DNA from: Cephalotrichum gorgonifer
Taxonomy: Eukaryota > Ascomycota > Sordariomycetes > Microascales > Microascaceae
Length of the DNA: 64,000 nt
Reading direction: 5' to 3'
Assembly (NCBI GenBank): GCA_900312665.1
Contig: ONZQ02000001.1
Location: 2,271,248-2,335,247 of the forward strand
The position numbers and the translations under genes are program-made. The notes below the pieces were generated by a model. The model worked only from the letters and a program-made list of their open reading frames with translations. It did no database searches and had not been told where the DNA came from. How positions within the stretch are numbered: the first letter of the stretch is position 1; each line of letters starts with the position of its first letter. Below are positions 35,001 through 45,597 of this stretch, one piece after another.

Positions 35001-35876
35001 TCCCCACGAATCCCAAGGGTCGTCGTCCTTCTTGGTCTCCTCGACGACCGGCGCTGGCTCCGGCTCCGGATCATCGAACCCGAAGGATAGGTTCTTCTTC
35101 TTCTTATCCTTCTTAGATGTTGCGGTGGAGAAATCACCCCACGAATCCACGGCATCCTTGGGATCATCGGCCGGCTTCTCTTCCGCAATGTCGCCGAATC
35201 CAAAGGACAGGCTGGTCTTGGTCTTCTTCGATTTCGATTTCCCGGTGCCCCACGGATTGTCGTTATCGTCCTTATTTTCAGTAGATGCATCTTTTGACGT
35301 GCCAGACAGATCCCACGAATCTCCTGCTCCTCCCGTAGTCCCTGTATTCCAGCTGGAGCCCCAGGTCCCGAAGGAAGACTTGTCGTCTTTTGAGCCGAAA
35401 TCGAGATCCAGCTTGCCGGAAGTGTCGTCGCCCAGCTTTATGTCTTGGAATGAGTCCGTGCCGAAATCGGAGGTTGGGATGTCGGGGAGGAACGAATTGC
35501 TGGTCGTAGTCGTAGTGTCTGCGGCGCCTTTCTTCCCCTTCTTCTTCTTCGTAGTAACGGCGGGTGTGAACCAGTCGTCCTCCGGGGGTGGCGCATCACC
35601 TCCGTCTTTGCCTCCGTCACCGCCGCCGTCGCCCCCATCGCCGGCTCCACCGCCGCCGCTTCCACCTCCCCAGGCCCCTCCAGTATCGCCTCCTCCAGCA
35701 TCGCCTCCTCCGGCATCGCCTCCTCCATTATCACCACCGCCAGCACCGCCAGCGTCGTCGGCACCGCCGCTACCGCCCGATGGCTTGCTGGGAGGAGGGG
35801 GGGCGGCAGCCTTCTTCTTCTTCTTTGCCGCCTGCCGGAAGCCACTTTGGGAGTTCCAATCAATCACGGAGCTCAT
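29035..35876 (-). CDS. giant polyampholytic repeat protein of unknown function (assembly gap inside)
   Basis: A very large, mostly disordered protein. Exon 1 (35876-31092) contains the 205-N gap and is followed by 30927-30143 and 30084-29035; both introns are GT..AG and phase-consistent. At least about 2,130 residues are visible. Order: an N-terminus MSSVIDWNSQSGFRQAA; Gly/Asp-rich and Lys-rich stretches; about 15 modules of W/F-G, SKKDKKKKK, [AT]SIWDD, PAPEPEPEP and an acidic linker; three long Glu/Lys/Arg helices; a KSKDKDKDK stretch; Pro runs; and an Arg/Glu-rich tail ending SWWKKLTGS. The frame opens upstream to a GTG at 36008, so ATG 35876 is used. I recognise no enzymatic domain. Alternating basic and acidic blocks with regularly spaced Trp suggest a scaffold or condensate-forming protein, which is inference. 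The last exon could in principle be a separate gene starting at 30060. Confidence 0.7.
31990..35130 (-). repeat. internal tandem protein-coding repeats (SKKDKKKKK / [AT]SIWDD modules)
   Basis: About 15 recognisable copies of a roughly 40-75-codon module are found within exon 1 of the giant repeat gene. N-terminal copies are degenerate (LSFGFDD, SSFLDDFG); central and C-terminal copies are nearly identical. The assembly gap at 33100-33304 lies inside the most uniform part. Confidence 0.85.
33100..33304. other. assembly gap (205 N) inside tandem repeats
   Basis: The run of 205 N lies in the minus-strand open frame. The frame before it and the frame after it differ: an in-frame fill must be 2 modulo 3, whereas 205 is 1 modulo 3. 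The stated length is therefore only an estimate, or the gap hides an intron or frameshift. Confidence 0.95.
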
Positions 35877-36642
35877 GGATGGATCGGCAAGTATTGACGA
35901 TGGCTGGCGTCGGATCGTCTGGGGACGCGGCGAGGGGTGCGGCTGAGGAAATGAAGTGCGGGAGGGTAATTCTGAGTGTGCAAAAGCATCGGTGCCCGAC
36001 GGGTCCACAATCTGGTCCGTCTCGTTCGCGGAATCGGAATCGGAATCGGGTTCGGGGGTTCGAAGAGGGCGTCGGGATCGAGGCGATTTGAGGGGGACAA
36101 CGGGTGATATACGAGGGCGGGGGAGTACCTTTGAGGGTAATTGGTCGTTATAAGTCTGCGGGGGCTCATGTCAGTCAGTCAACAATAGTCGGTCTGCGCG
36201 AAGCTGCAAACGAGGAGGCAATGCCACGATGGCATGGCGGGACGGCATCTCCAGTCCAGTTACAGAAGCCCCGCTAAGCCCCTCAAACGACAGAGTGACT
36301 TCTAGCGCGTCATTCCGGGCCAGCAGTAAGGGCACTCTAATTCTGAAGGGGACTTGTAGCATTGGCCAGCAGTAAATTGCTTGGCTTAGGCGCTGTTAAG
36401 GATCCCGCCATGAGTGTTCATGGGAGCACAGATGCAGGCGCCATGCACGCATGCAGGCCCAACCCAATAATTGGCTCTGAGCACGGCTAGAATATAGCAC
36501 AGCATCCAGCCGAGCAAGTGCTTCTCCGGGAAATTTGGGGGACAACTAGGAAAATGATTTTTGGGGCAGGCGGAATAATAATCAAAGCCAAAAGACCAAG
36601 ACAACGGAAGGGGTAGAAAAGGAGTGGTAGTGGTATGTAGAT

Positions 36643-36984
36643 TAGGACTTGAGCTTCGAGAAGAAGTTCGTGGGGTCGGTCCACAGGAGAACATAGAGCT
36701 CCGGGCGCCGTGGCGGATTTGCGACACACCGCACTCGGGGTCCACTGGCCAAAAAAAAAAAAGACGGGAGCTCTGTATGTATGCACAAGCACAAAATACG
36801 GCCATACCTTCAAGAGATAGAGATGTGAGTGGATTTGGACCCAACAGCGAGCAATAGCTCCCAGCCGGCATTGCAAGTCAACTTCATCATCCGACCCAAT
36901 CGTCGACGGCGGGATCTTTCGCCAGCCATATGGATTTTCTGTCCCGCTTCCCGTGAACGCCGCCAATACCTCGGCCGAGGCCAT
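36643..36984 (-). CDS. possible small gene, structure unresolved
   Basis: Two pieces look protein-like. From ATG 36984, a frame begins MASAEVLAAFTGSGTENPYG and stays open to a good donor (AAG|GTATGG) about 120 nt later. Farther down, after a poly-pyrimidine tract and CAG, a different frame reads RPELYVLLWTDPTNFFSKLK and stops at 36643. The two do not join in phase with the obvious GT..AG pair, so an additional exon or another acceptor would be needed. I do not recognise the protein. It may be a short membrane-associated or regulatory protein, or coincidence. Confidence 0.25.
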
Positions 36985-37636
36985 TTCGGAAGCTGGAGCT
37001 CGTACGCTGCTGAGGAATGGGTGTAAAAATCATGGGGGAGGAAGAAGAAGTGGGCGCGAATGAAGAGAAGAAGAAGACTGTCGATTGCATGCGATTCCCC
37101 GGTGGAGAGGGTGATGGATGGATCCTGGAAAAAAGATCCAGGACGTCCAGCAGTGGTCTCCTTGACGACTTGCTGGCTGGCTGGATAGCTGGCTGGCTAT
37201 CTCTCTTTACCTGCGACTCCTTTGCGGGAGGCAACAGGCCGAAGGATAGTAAAACAGCTGCGAACAAGATAAAGACCGGGACCCTTAACGCCGCCGTCAA
37301 GGAGAAAGAAGTATCGCGTGGGTTCGGGGTGAGGATATTGGGCGAAAGGAGCTAGATCAGCAAGCAGGTTCTAATCTTCCTCGGAGATAACCCCTTCGAG
37401 GATAATCACCAACAGCTCAGTGTTGTAATATGGGTCGCTTTTTTTCTTCTCTCTCTCTCTCCCTCTCTCTCTGTGGATCTTTCGTTGGTGAAGTTGTAAG
37501 TGTGAAAGGGAGGAAAAAGATTCCTGCGCCGTCCCACTGTACGGAAGTACTGTATGGGCCCCTGCTTGTCTGTCCGCGATGAGAGTGGTCACACCCAGAA
37601 GAAAAACCCCCGCAGCTTGGTGGAGAGGCATTTGAA

Positions 37637-37666
37637 GGGGGGGGCGGGGGGGTGGGGGGGGGGGGG
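37637..37666 (+). repeat. G-rich tract (G8-C-G7-T-G13)
   Basis: Three long G runs, interrupted by single bases, lie on the plus strand. The tract has strong G-quadruplex potential and sits in non-coding DNA. Confidence 0.9.
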
Positions 37667-40600
37667 TTGCTCGTGTGAAGAGTGACGAAATATGCTACCG
37701 AGACACCTGGGGCGTGCCTTCAGGATTTGGGGGTGTGGGCTAGAAAAACCAAACTTCACCTCACGTTTCGCCCCGACTCTCCAGCTATGGTCTGTTTCAC
37801 ATCCCTCGTCATCCCAATACCACTGGGCTTTCCCGAGTACACAAAATGGTGGTCTCCTTTTTTTTTCTTCACAACCACCCCTGGACGGCATGGACGGTCG
37901 AGCCAAACCCGAAATTGCCCCTTCTAGTCCGTCCGATATGTCTTGGTGTGCGTGTGTGTGTGTGTGTGGATGGGACGTGTCGCGTGCGCGTCGCATGTTC
38001 TGGTCCGTGGAACCCGTATGGTTAACAGGCAAATATTTCTCCCCCAGTAGCACTGCTCAGCCCATACCCGGCTCCAGGCGCGAGATTGTCAGATTTCCGA
38101 TTTGGGCCTCTGGTTCGCTTCACACGGAAACAAAGGGGGCTCAATTGTAGAGGGCGGGATCAGGGGTAACGACCGAAAGGGACGAACAGGAAGGGCTGTC
38201 AGATGAAATGGGAGCCAATAGTAGGTGTTATGTCAAGCTGCAGCAACCCGCATCCGACCGAAAGCAGCCCCGATGGCCTGAGAGGCTAGACGTTTTTCCC
38301 TCCCGTTTTACCTATCCGGCAACTGGCAAATATGATATTATGACGGCTTAATTTCTCTGCAACGCATTACCGGTTGGGTACTATACTGGGGACGGGCCGA
38401 GTCCGAGAACCCTGAAATAACCAAAAAGCCAACGTTCGAGTGCCGCTTGCTACTCCTACCCTCTCGCTCTCGGGACTACTCCGTACGTCTTACCCCTTAC
38501 AGAAACAGCGTGTTACCAGATTCCCTTACGGGGAGTGACTCTAACCTATCGTAAAGTAGGTACCTCTAACCTGCTGCTATGCGGGGCGCACCTTCCGCAG
38601 GAGGAGGAATGTCTCCCACGATTTGTGTGTAAGTGCAAGGTACTTTATCAATAAAGTATATAAAACGAGAAGAAAAATAACACCCACCAGTCGTGGTTAT
38701 TACATGGTCTCCCATATTCGTACTAGTGAACCGTTCCGCGCTACTCCTTGTACAATACAAATTGACAGAGATAAAATGGATAGATGGATACACCGTTCAC
38801 TCGAGACACCGCAAGCCCCTGCTGGTGGAGATGAGACGGGCGCCTGGGCAACAAACACCCAACAACACTACAAGGGTGTTGGAATCAGCTTGTACTCGCT
38901 CGTGGTTGTAGTACGGAGTACAAGAAAATGATCCGGCTATTATCTTCAGCCCCCTCCTCCGAAGCAGCTTAGCCACGCGGTCCTCCCATCGTTTCAACCT
39001 GCACTGTTAATATTATTGCTCCATTACGTGGATATGGGTGTCACCTGTCAAGCGGGCCAAATACACTAACTATTGCTCTTGCCTTTTTGCTCTGCCTAAT
39101 TACAGGAAGGTGCCGGGGGCGCCTCTCACAATTGGAGGTACACGATACTTGACTACAACCACTCACACTCGTACGACGAGATATGCGACAACATTCCATT
39201 CCCTGCAACGGATCGCCGTGCGCTCAATCCAGTCTCTCTTGTGATGGAGGGCGAGGAAGACTTGGATTGGAGACATGAGCCAGGCCACCCCACCACCTCT
39301 ACGAGTGCCGCGCCAGCCCCTATCCGACCACACTGTGGTATGTCTGTCTCTCATGGCTGTTGCCCATGGATCAGTCGCCATTCGGGTGGGCAACCGTCCG
39401 CCCTTCGTCTCCTGGAAGTACGACGGGAGTACTTGTATGTACTCTGCTAATTATCCTGCCCAATTGTCAGTCGCCGTGACCCCTCCACCAAAAAAAGGCT
39501 CTAGCCGAGAATAGTTGCCAATTAGTGGGTTTGGACCCTGGAATCCCATCCCGCCCCGCGGCTCCTCGTATCAGGTGCCATGTTTTAATGATAATCAATA
39601 CCACCCACCCCCATCTGTTTCTTGTACACACAAGCAAGATCTGGAATGACATCCACTCAGAGCTTGTAGCGCCCCCCAATTTTCGTCTCGGAGGTTTGGT
39701 TCCCTTTCACAGGCCTGAGACATGTACGAGTATGTTCTTGATTTACCCCTCCATCATCCCCAACCTCCCCCTTTGTCTGTCCGAAAATTTGTGTGGGTAT
39801 CTGAACCCCTGCTCCCCGCCCCGTGCCCTTATCTTGGTTGGTCACGAGGGAGCTGGCCTGGTCACCAGGGTGTGGAAGCCACACACACCCTACCGGCGAC
39901 GACAGATCGAACCGAACGGCAGGAGCGTTGATTACTATGGGCTTCGCAGCAACCCGTTGGGGTTTGTGGCGTGAAGTATTACTGGATATAAACCACTTCG
40001 AGTACGACTACGAGTACAGGTACCTTGAGGAGTACTCAGAGTGGGAGTGTTCCGCTCGAATTCGTACTAGCTTCGGCGCCGTTCGCGCGATACCCGCTTC
40101 CAAGGGGATCCAGTCGGCTCGATGGAGATATTATACGTAAGTACCATGACAAAAGGAAGAACTCGGGATGCAGTGCACGGGAGAGGGATCTGCCGCGAAC
40201 TGTGGCGTGGTATTGAGGTATCGATACATGCCGCCGGGCACTGATGCGCTTCTCTCATGCGTTCACTTTCCTCCACGTACTCATACGTCGTCGATTACTC
40301 GTACATCTGGATTATATCGGTAGGTGGCAGATAATCATACACCCCCTTCACCCATCCCCGCTCGCCTTCCCCCACGACCGATACCAATATGTCAAAGAAA
40401 CAATGACTTCCCGTCAGCACCCGGCCGGCCAGGATCCCGCATACGAGTATGTATATCGTGCAAGTACTCGTCCTCAATGACGGCCATCGTTTGTCCGGCC
40501 AAAGAAGCTACCCTTTCCCAGTAGACTAGTGGGTGCGGTACGCCGAGATATTGCAGCATACTCGTTGGCATGCTCGGTAGGCGCCAATGGTGGTCCGAAG

Positions 40601-41250
40601 CTCTCCACTCCTGCCATCCACGGCGGGAGCTAATACCTTTCGATCTGGAGGCTTAATGAGCCAACCTGATGGACGCTTTTCCAAAAAGGGCATCGCGCCA
40701 CTCTCACCGCCATATCGAGACCCCTTCCAGGCCCGCCCACGTATTAGAACATGGCTTTTTTTTTCGGAGGCTGGTCTGGACCAAGGAAGGTTACGGTTTC
40801 TGGTTGGATGATGGGAACGGCAAATCCCGCTTTCACTCCCTCCTTGTCTTCACTTTCACTCGCCGCATGAAGCATCATCTCCCACGCGCTACCGCTGACG
40901 TCGCCGCCGGGAGGGTGAGTGGGCACGGGAATAAGAAATTTCCATCCAGGTCAAAACAAACACACGCGTGGCGTGGCGGCATGGGGAGGGGCGTGGCGGG
41001 GCCGCCCTCTGCATGTGTTGGAGCCCAAGGAAACGCACGATGATGGCCGGGGAACGTCAAGTGCCAACGGTGAAAGGGAGCTAGTGCTGCGTGAAAGGGT
41101 AATAAAAAATAATAAGAGAAAAACTGCAGCCGAGGATCTACTGCTAGCCGGAAGAGGCTTTGGTACCCGACGGAAGCGAAAGGAAGTCGATGGATTGGGT
41201 TTCCATGAGGCGGAGAAGTGTTCTCCGGATAGATCTGGCCATCACGACGT

Positions 41251-41274
41251 ACGGGAGACGGGAGACGGGAGACG
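41251..41274. repeat. 7-bp tandem repeat (ACGGGAG)3
   Basis: Three perfect copies of ACGGGAG followed by a partial fourth, in intergenic DNA. Confidence 0.85.
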
Positions 41275-42605
41275 AGGTCCGAGGCGGGATGCGCATAGGA
41301 TTGCGGGGATACGATGAAGAGATGGTTACATCTACTAGTACTATAATGCGGGGAGTGAGTGTACGATCATCACTCGTGCTTGTTTGTCCCCGAATAGTAG
41401 TAATACTATTCGTGCTAGCAGGAAGAAGCTTCCATCCGAATGCACACCATACCATATACAATACATAATACTTGCGATCTCGAGATCTCCCCGTCAGACA
41501 GGGCACGACGTAATGCGCCATGCTTGTCATCGCCAAGGCCCTGTTACCCGCCAGGGCAAACGAGAGAGAGCCTTCGGGATCGGATGACGGAGCCACAAGC
41601 CGCCGACGCCGGTCCCGTGAATGCCACTTGTTTTATACCTGGACAGACTGACTCGTCCACGTATGGGCTGCCCTGCACTCATTCACAGTGCCAGCAAGGG
41701 AGCGAGGGTCCGATCAGCACCGTCCGGGATCAAGGGCCTTGGGCTGGCCTTCTATTAATACACATACCACTCCGTATTACGTAGCAATACCCGCTACTCG
41801 ATCCGATCCGCAGTCCTGGGGCGGCCGGCACATCACACGTCGTATTGTCACCCGGAGCTTCGGGATGACGACGACGACAATGACGACGGACAAGACAAGG
41901 CCAAGGTCTGGCTACCTATAAATACATGTAATCTGTACGGTGTACGGTGTACTTAATTGTATCAAGGGTTTGGCCTCAAGACTCACGTGACGGAGCTTTC
42001 GTTCGCTCCTTGCCTTGGCTCCTCATGCTCGTAGATTATTCTTCGAATTGGATCAAATGCCATCCATCCATCTCGATCCTGACGAAGTCGTGATACCCAA
42101 ATCGCCCCCAAAGAGGGGCCCGTCTTGTGCCAGGCCCGGTTCCACAGCAGCAGAATCTACCTCTCTTTACGCACCCATTGGGTGGTATGTCGATAAGCAG
42201 CCCCCCTACATGGAAATGTGCCGTGTTGGCCCCCATTCTCATTGGAATACGCCGGCTCGAGGGTTGAACCACTGGTGTTCCGCCGCGTCTCTCTCGGTGA
42301 ATATGGGACAGAACAAGGAGTCGCCCCCATTTGGGGTTTTCGCCCCCTGCAAAGTTCTCGCTCAGCCCCTCCGTGGCGTTGTCAGACGCGGGCGGTCTTA
42401 ATTTAACACAATGGTAAATCGAGGGTATGTCTCTACTTGCTGGCAAGAACTCATTCGATATTGCTGGGAATCGGGGTGTCAAGTATTCGGGGGTTTAGGG
42501 GGTTTCCTTGGGCCCCCTTTTGGGGCCTGTTTTGTTCTTTTGTTCGTTCACGCCTTCTCCCCCGTGTTCCACGACTAAAATGTACGGGTCAGGCGTTTAT
42601 CCAGG

Positions 42606-42650
42606 CTGACCCTTGACCCTCGACCCTTGATCCTTGACCTTAGAACCCTA
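42606..42650. repeat. degenerate 7-bp repeat (CCYTTGA-like)
   Basis: A short array of imperfect units resembling CCCTTGA, CCCTCGA and TCCTTGA. No coding potential is visible. Confidence 0.6.
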
Positions 42651-43257
42651 GTCTGCTGACAGCGACCTCGTTCTTACCTCTGATGGTGGTGTATACTTGT
42701 CTAATGTATAACATGATCTCACACAGAGTGGGCGGACCGTCCTTTCCCAAGCAAGGAGTTAAACTCTCTTTTTAGCAAGACCATATTATAATCCAATCCC
42801 TTGCTTTCAGATGTACCATCCATCTTTTTACTCATTTCTGTGCTAATACTGGACTGTGCTAATACCGGCGAATTGATATCGATACCCCTTCCTCCTCGAC
42901 TCGGTTTGCCCAGAGCGTAGTTACATGGACACTGGAGCGAGCTGACCCACCCCCGAGAAGCGGGATCAACAGAACATCAAACCTCTCCAGTTCTTCCGAT
43001 ATATTAAGCCGAACTCGAACTTATAGGAGAGGCAGGCTCCGGCCGGGAGGAACCACCTGTCGGTGTCCCGCACAGCAGTCTGAGCACTTGTCGTCGTTAA
43101 ACGAGGCGCCCATTAACCCCTAGACCAATATATTCCGAATGGGCGGCCGGTGGTCGACCGACTGACTCCTTGATCATTGAAACCCACCCCCCCCTTTTTT
43201 TCCGTTCCTTGTCTCCCTACCTTCTCAGCAACAGCCCCAGCCCTCAAGGGCGCCGCC

Positions 43258-44010
43258 ATGACGAGTGGCAGCACCACCAGCGCCGAGGGCGGCAGCGGCA
43301 GCGGCAGCGCTGGCTCAATGCGCAAGCGACATAGTCTCACCCTCCGAACCTCGATATCCCGCCACCTTCCCCCTCACGAGGTCGTCGCCGCCCTACAAAC
43401 CTACTCCCCCGTCATAAAGCACCAGCCTCTCGTAACGCGGTTCGAGCGCGCCCCCACTCCCCCCGACTGCACCGCGGACCCGTTCTTCCACGCCCCTAGC
43501 GAGGCTCAAGCCCGGTGGGGCGACGACGGCTCCGGTTCCGGTTCCGGCTCCGGCTCCAGCTCCGGCGTGCGGGGCGGCGGCCGTCCCCCCCGGGCCCCGC
43601 ACTTCGTCACGTTCGAGATCTACGAGCGGATAAGCCTCATACCGGGCATCGCGTCCAAGGAGATCCACTTCCTGTCCACCTTCCGCGACGTCCCGGGCGG
43701 GATCCGCTGCCGGGCCGACGCGCCGGGGGGCGTCACGCTCTGGATTGAGTACAGGGTGTGTGCGAGGCCCCCTCCCGAATCCGAAGACGCGGCCCTGTCC
43801 ACTACGTCCCCGTCCGCGACGGCGTCGCCCTGGCCGGCTGTCGACTGGGAGGCCGAGGTCGATAGGAGGAGGGAGTACGACCTGGTCGAGTGGGTGACGG
43901 TGGAGACGAACTCGATGCTGATGCCCTTTGTGGCGAGGACGATGGAGGCCGCCCATAGGGAGATATGTCAGAAGGTGCTGGACGAGGTGGCGGTTCGGTT
44001 CTCGTGGTAG
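43258..44010 (+). CDS. conserved fungal protein, DUF7053-like
   Basis: A single-exon gene of 250 residues with a Ser/Gly-rich start. The segment LPPHEVVAALQTYSPVIKHQ is followed by QPLVTRFER, then the block HFVTFEIYERISLIPGI, a FRDVPGGIRCRADAPGGVT segment and a C-terminal amphipathic helix. This order resembles DUF7053, a fungal family related to START/SRPBCC-like folds. I base this on memory of the pattern, not a search. A Gly-Ser repeat (about residues 90-105) interrupts the domain. The ATG at 43258 has an excellent context (GCCGCCATGA); the frame runs upstream only to a TTG at 43177, and ATG 43318 is an alternative. The function is unknown; a small-molecule or lipid-binding role is speculative. 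Confidence 0.6.
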   Translation: MTSGSTTSAEGGSGSGSAGSMRKRHSLTLRTSISRHLPPHEVVAALQTYSPVIKHQPLVTRFERAPTPPDCTADPFFHAPSEAQARWGDDGSGSGSGSGSSSGVRGGGRPPRAPHFVTFEIYERISLIPGIASKEIHFLSTFRDVPGGIRCRADAPGGVTLWIEYRVCARPPPESEDAALSTTSPSATASPWPAVDWEAEVDRRREYDLVEWVTVETNSMLMPFVARTMEAAHREICQKVLDEVAVRFSW

Positions 44011-44335
44011 TGTGTTGTGGCTGGCCGCGATGTTATAGACTGTGGAGGTTTGGCCTAGCTTTCTTTAAATATCGTTTATCGTCGCCGAGGAGATATAGGG
44101 TTTCACTGGTGGAGATTGTACAAAAAGGCTTTTATTGATGCTCTAAAGATACCACGCTATATCCCCACACGCCCTCGTCATGAGAGATGTAGCACGCTCG
44201 GGTTAGAGTCGTGATGTTCGTCGTGATATTTCGTCGTGTTTTGCCATACGACGGGAGAAATACCACAACGGCAGTCATCACCTAGCACTCGAACCTCTCC
44301 TCCCCGGCCGAGAACTTGACTCGGGCAGGCCCCGT
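44011..44335. other. convergent intergenic region
   Basis: About 325 nt between the stops of the DUF7053-like gene (+) and the reductase gene (-). It should hold both 3' UTRs, and I see nothing else. Confidence 0.5.
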
Positions 44336-45597
44336 CTACAACGTGTAAACCAGCTTCTCGCCACTCACCTTCCCCTCCCTCAGCTCGTTCAACCCAACAA
44401 GCACGCCCTCCAGCCCACTGCCGCCCCTATTGACCGACACCCTGATGGGCTTCACCTTCCCCGCGGCCAGCAGCTCCCTGCTCAGCTCCCAGAACGTCTT
44501 CCCGAACTCGTAGTTCTTGGGGACGGCGTCCAGCTTCTCCCCGTACATGAAGTCCTCCCCGAAGACGGTGTAGTACAGACTCACGTCGACCGTCGCCTTG
44601 GGGTTGACGACCAGGACCGCCGCCTGCACGTACTTGAGCGCGGAGTAGTGCACGTCGTCCTCGTTGAGCGCCCGCGCGCAGAAGACGGCGCTCTCGGGGG
44701 TCGAGTGGCAGTCCCACGCGAGCCTCAGGTCGCCGCCGGCCGCGGCGCGCACGGCGGCGACGGCGTCGGCGGACTTGTAGTCCACGACGTGGTCCGCGCC
44801 CAGAGAGCGGAGGTACTCCTCGTTGTGGGGCGAGGCGGTCACGATGACGGTGTAACCTGACAGCTTCGCGAACTGGATGCCGTAGATGCCGGTGGCGGTT
44901 GACCCGCCGTAGATGAGGATCGGGGTCTTCTCGGCCGAGGGGTTACCAGGCAGAGGGAGCCCTAGCGTCTGGTAGAGACCTTGGCCCTGCACTGCGCGTT
45001 AGCATCTTTTCAGAAGGCGGGGAAGTTTCTTAAGATCCAGGGCACTTCTTCGAGGCTAGATAAGACGTACTGTTGTGGTGATGGAGATGCCAAGGGTCGC
45101 GGCCTCCTCATCGGAGATGTTCTCGGGGATCGGGATCTGGAGGTCACCCTTGACGGCGATGTAGTTGGCAAATGTCCCGTCCTCCTTCCTTAGTCCGTTC
45201 CTAAAGCGACATCCCGTGTTAACCGTTTGCTTCCCTTGTCNNNNNNNNNNNNNNNNNNNNAAACCCCCCCACCTCCAACCGAGCTAAAACCACTACGCTC
45301 TTGATGCAGAGATACTCACGATCCATTGACAGGCCCGCAGATCCTATCCCCCTTCTTAAAGGGCTTCGTGACCTTCGGCCCCACCAGCTCCACGACGCCG
45401 GCATAGTCGCAACCCACCTGGCACCCGAGGCACCCGAGACCCTCGGCCTTGTCGATGTGGTTCCAGTCGGTGGGGTTGACGGCCACGGCGGTAGTCCTCA
45501 CAATGATGTAGTCGTCGCGGGGAAGGACGGGGTAGGGGACGTCGACAATGGCAGCTTGGCCTGATGCCACAGACACGAGTGCTTTGTTCGCGGCCAT
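44336..45597 (-). CDS. ToxD-like trans-enoyl reductase / zinc-independent MDR oxidoreductase
   Basis: An NADPH-dependent medium-chain reductase of the kind used as stand-alone trans-acting enoyl reductases or quinone oxidoreductases. Three exons, 45597-45320, 45200-45071 and 44986-44336, join in phase to give 352 residues. The GroES-like N-terminal domain includes VAVNPTDWNHID and GCDYAGVV. The Rossmann fold has a nucleotide-binding loop GGSTATGIYGIQFAKLSGY in place of the usual AxxGGVG, as is common in ToxD-like enzymes. Structural zinc cysteines are absent. A 20-N gap (45241-45260) falls within intron 1 and does not affect the protein. No polyketide synthase or other biosynthetic core gene is in the window, so a role in secondary metabolism cannot be inferred from context. 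Confidence 0.85.
45241..45260. other. assembly gap (20 N) in intron
   Basis: Twenty N within intron 1 (45319-45201) of the reductase gene; both splice sites are outside the gap. Confidence 0.95.

Larger units (their letters stand above)
35877..43257. other. long intergenic region (7.4 kb)
   Basis: No confidently identifiable gene. It contains the doubtful small gene at 36643-36984, the G-rich tract at 37637-37666, short tandem repeats at 41251-41274 and 42606-42650, and many GTACTCGTAC-like words, densest at 38690-40480. It must also carry the promoters of the repeat-protein gene (-) and the DUF7053-like gene (+). No transposon, rRNA or intact tRNA is visible. Confidence 0.5.

Noticed and set aside
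31082..35946. Two very long open frames on the plus strand (31082-33343 and 33316-35946)
   Set aside because: They are the antisense of the repeat gene. Lys, Glu and Asp codons read backwards as Phe, Leu and Ser without stops, giving Ser/Phe-only sequence with no protein character.
38255..38300. A-box-like TGGCCTGAGAGG as a tRNA start
   Set aside because: No B box or matching acceptor strand within 100 nt.
42036..42482. 148-codon minus-strand frame
   Set aside because: Composition and lack of recognisable segments suggest chance; no splice or regulatory context.
43393..43956. 187-codon minus-strand frame over the DUF7053-like gene
   Set aside because: Antisense shadow of a GC-rich exon; the plus frame carries the conserved blocks.
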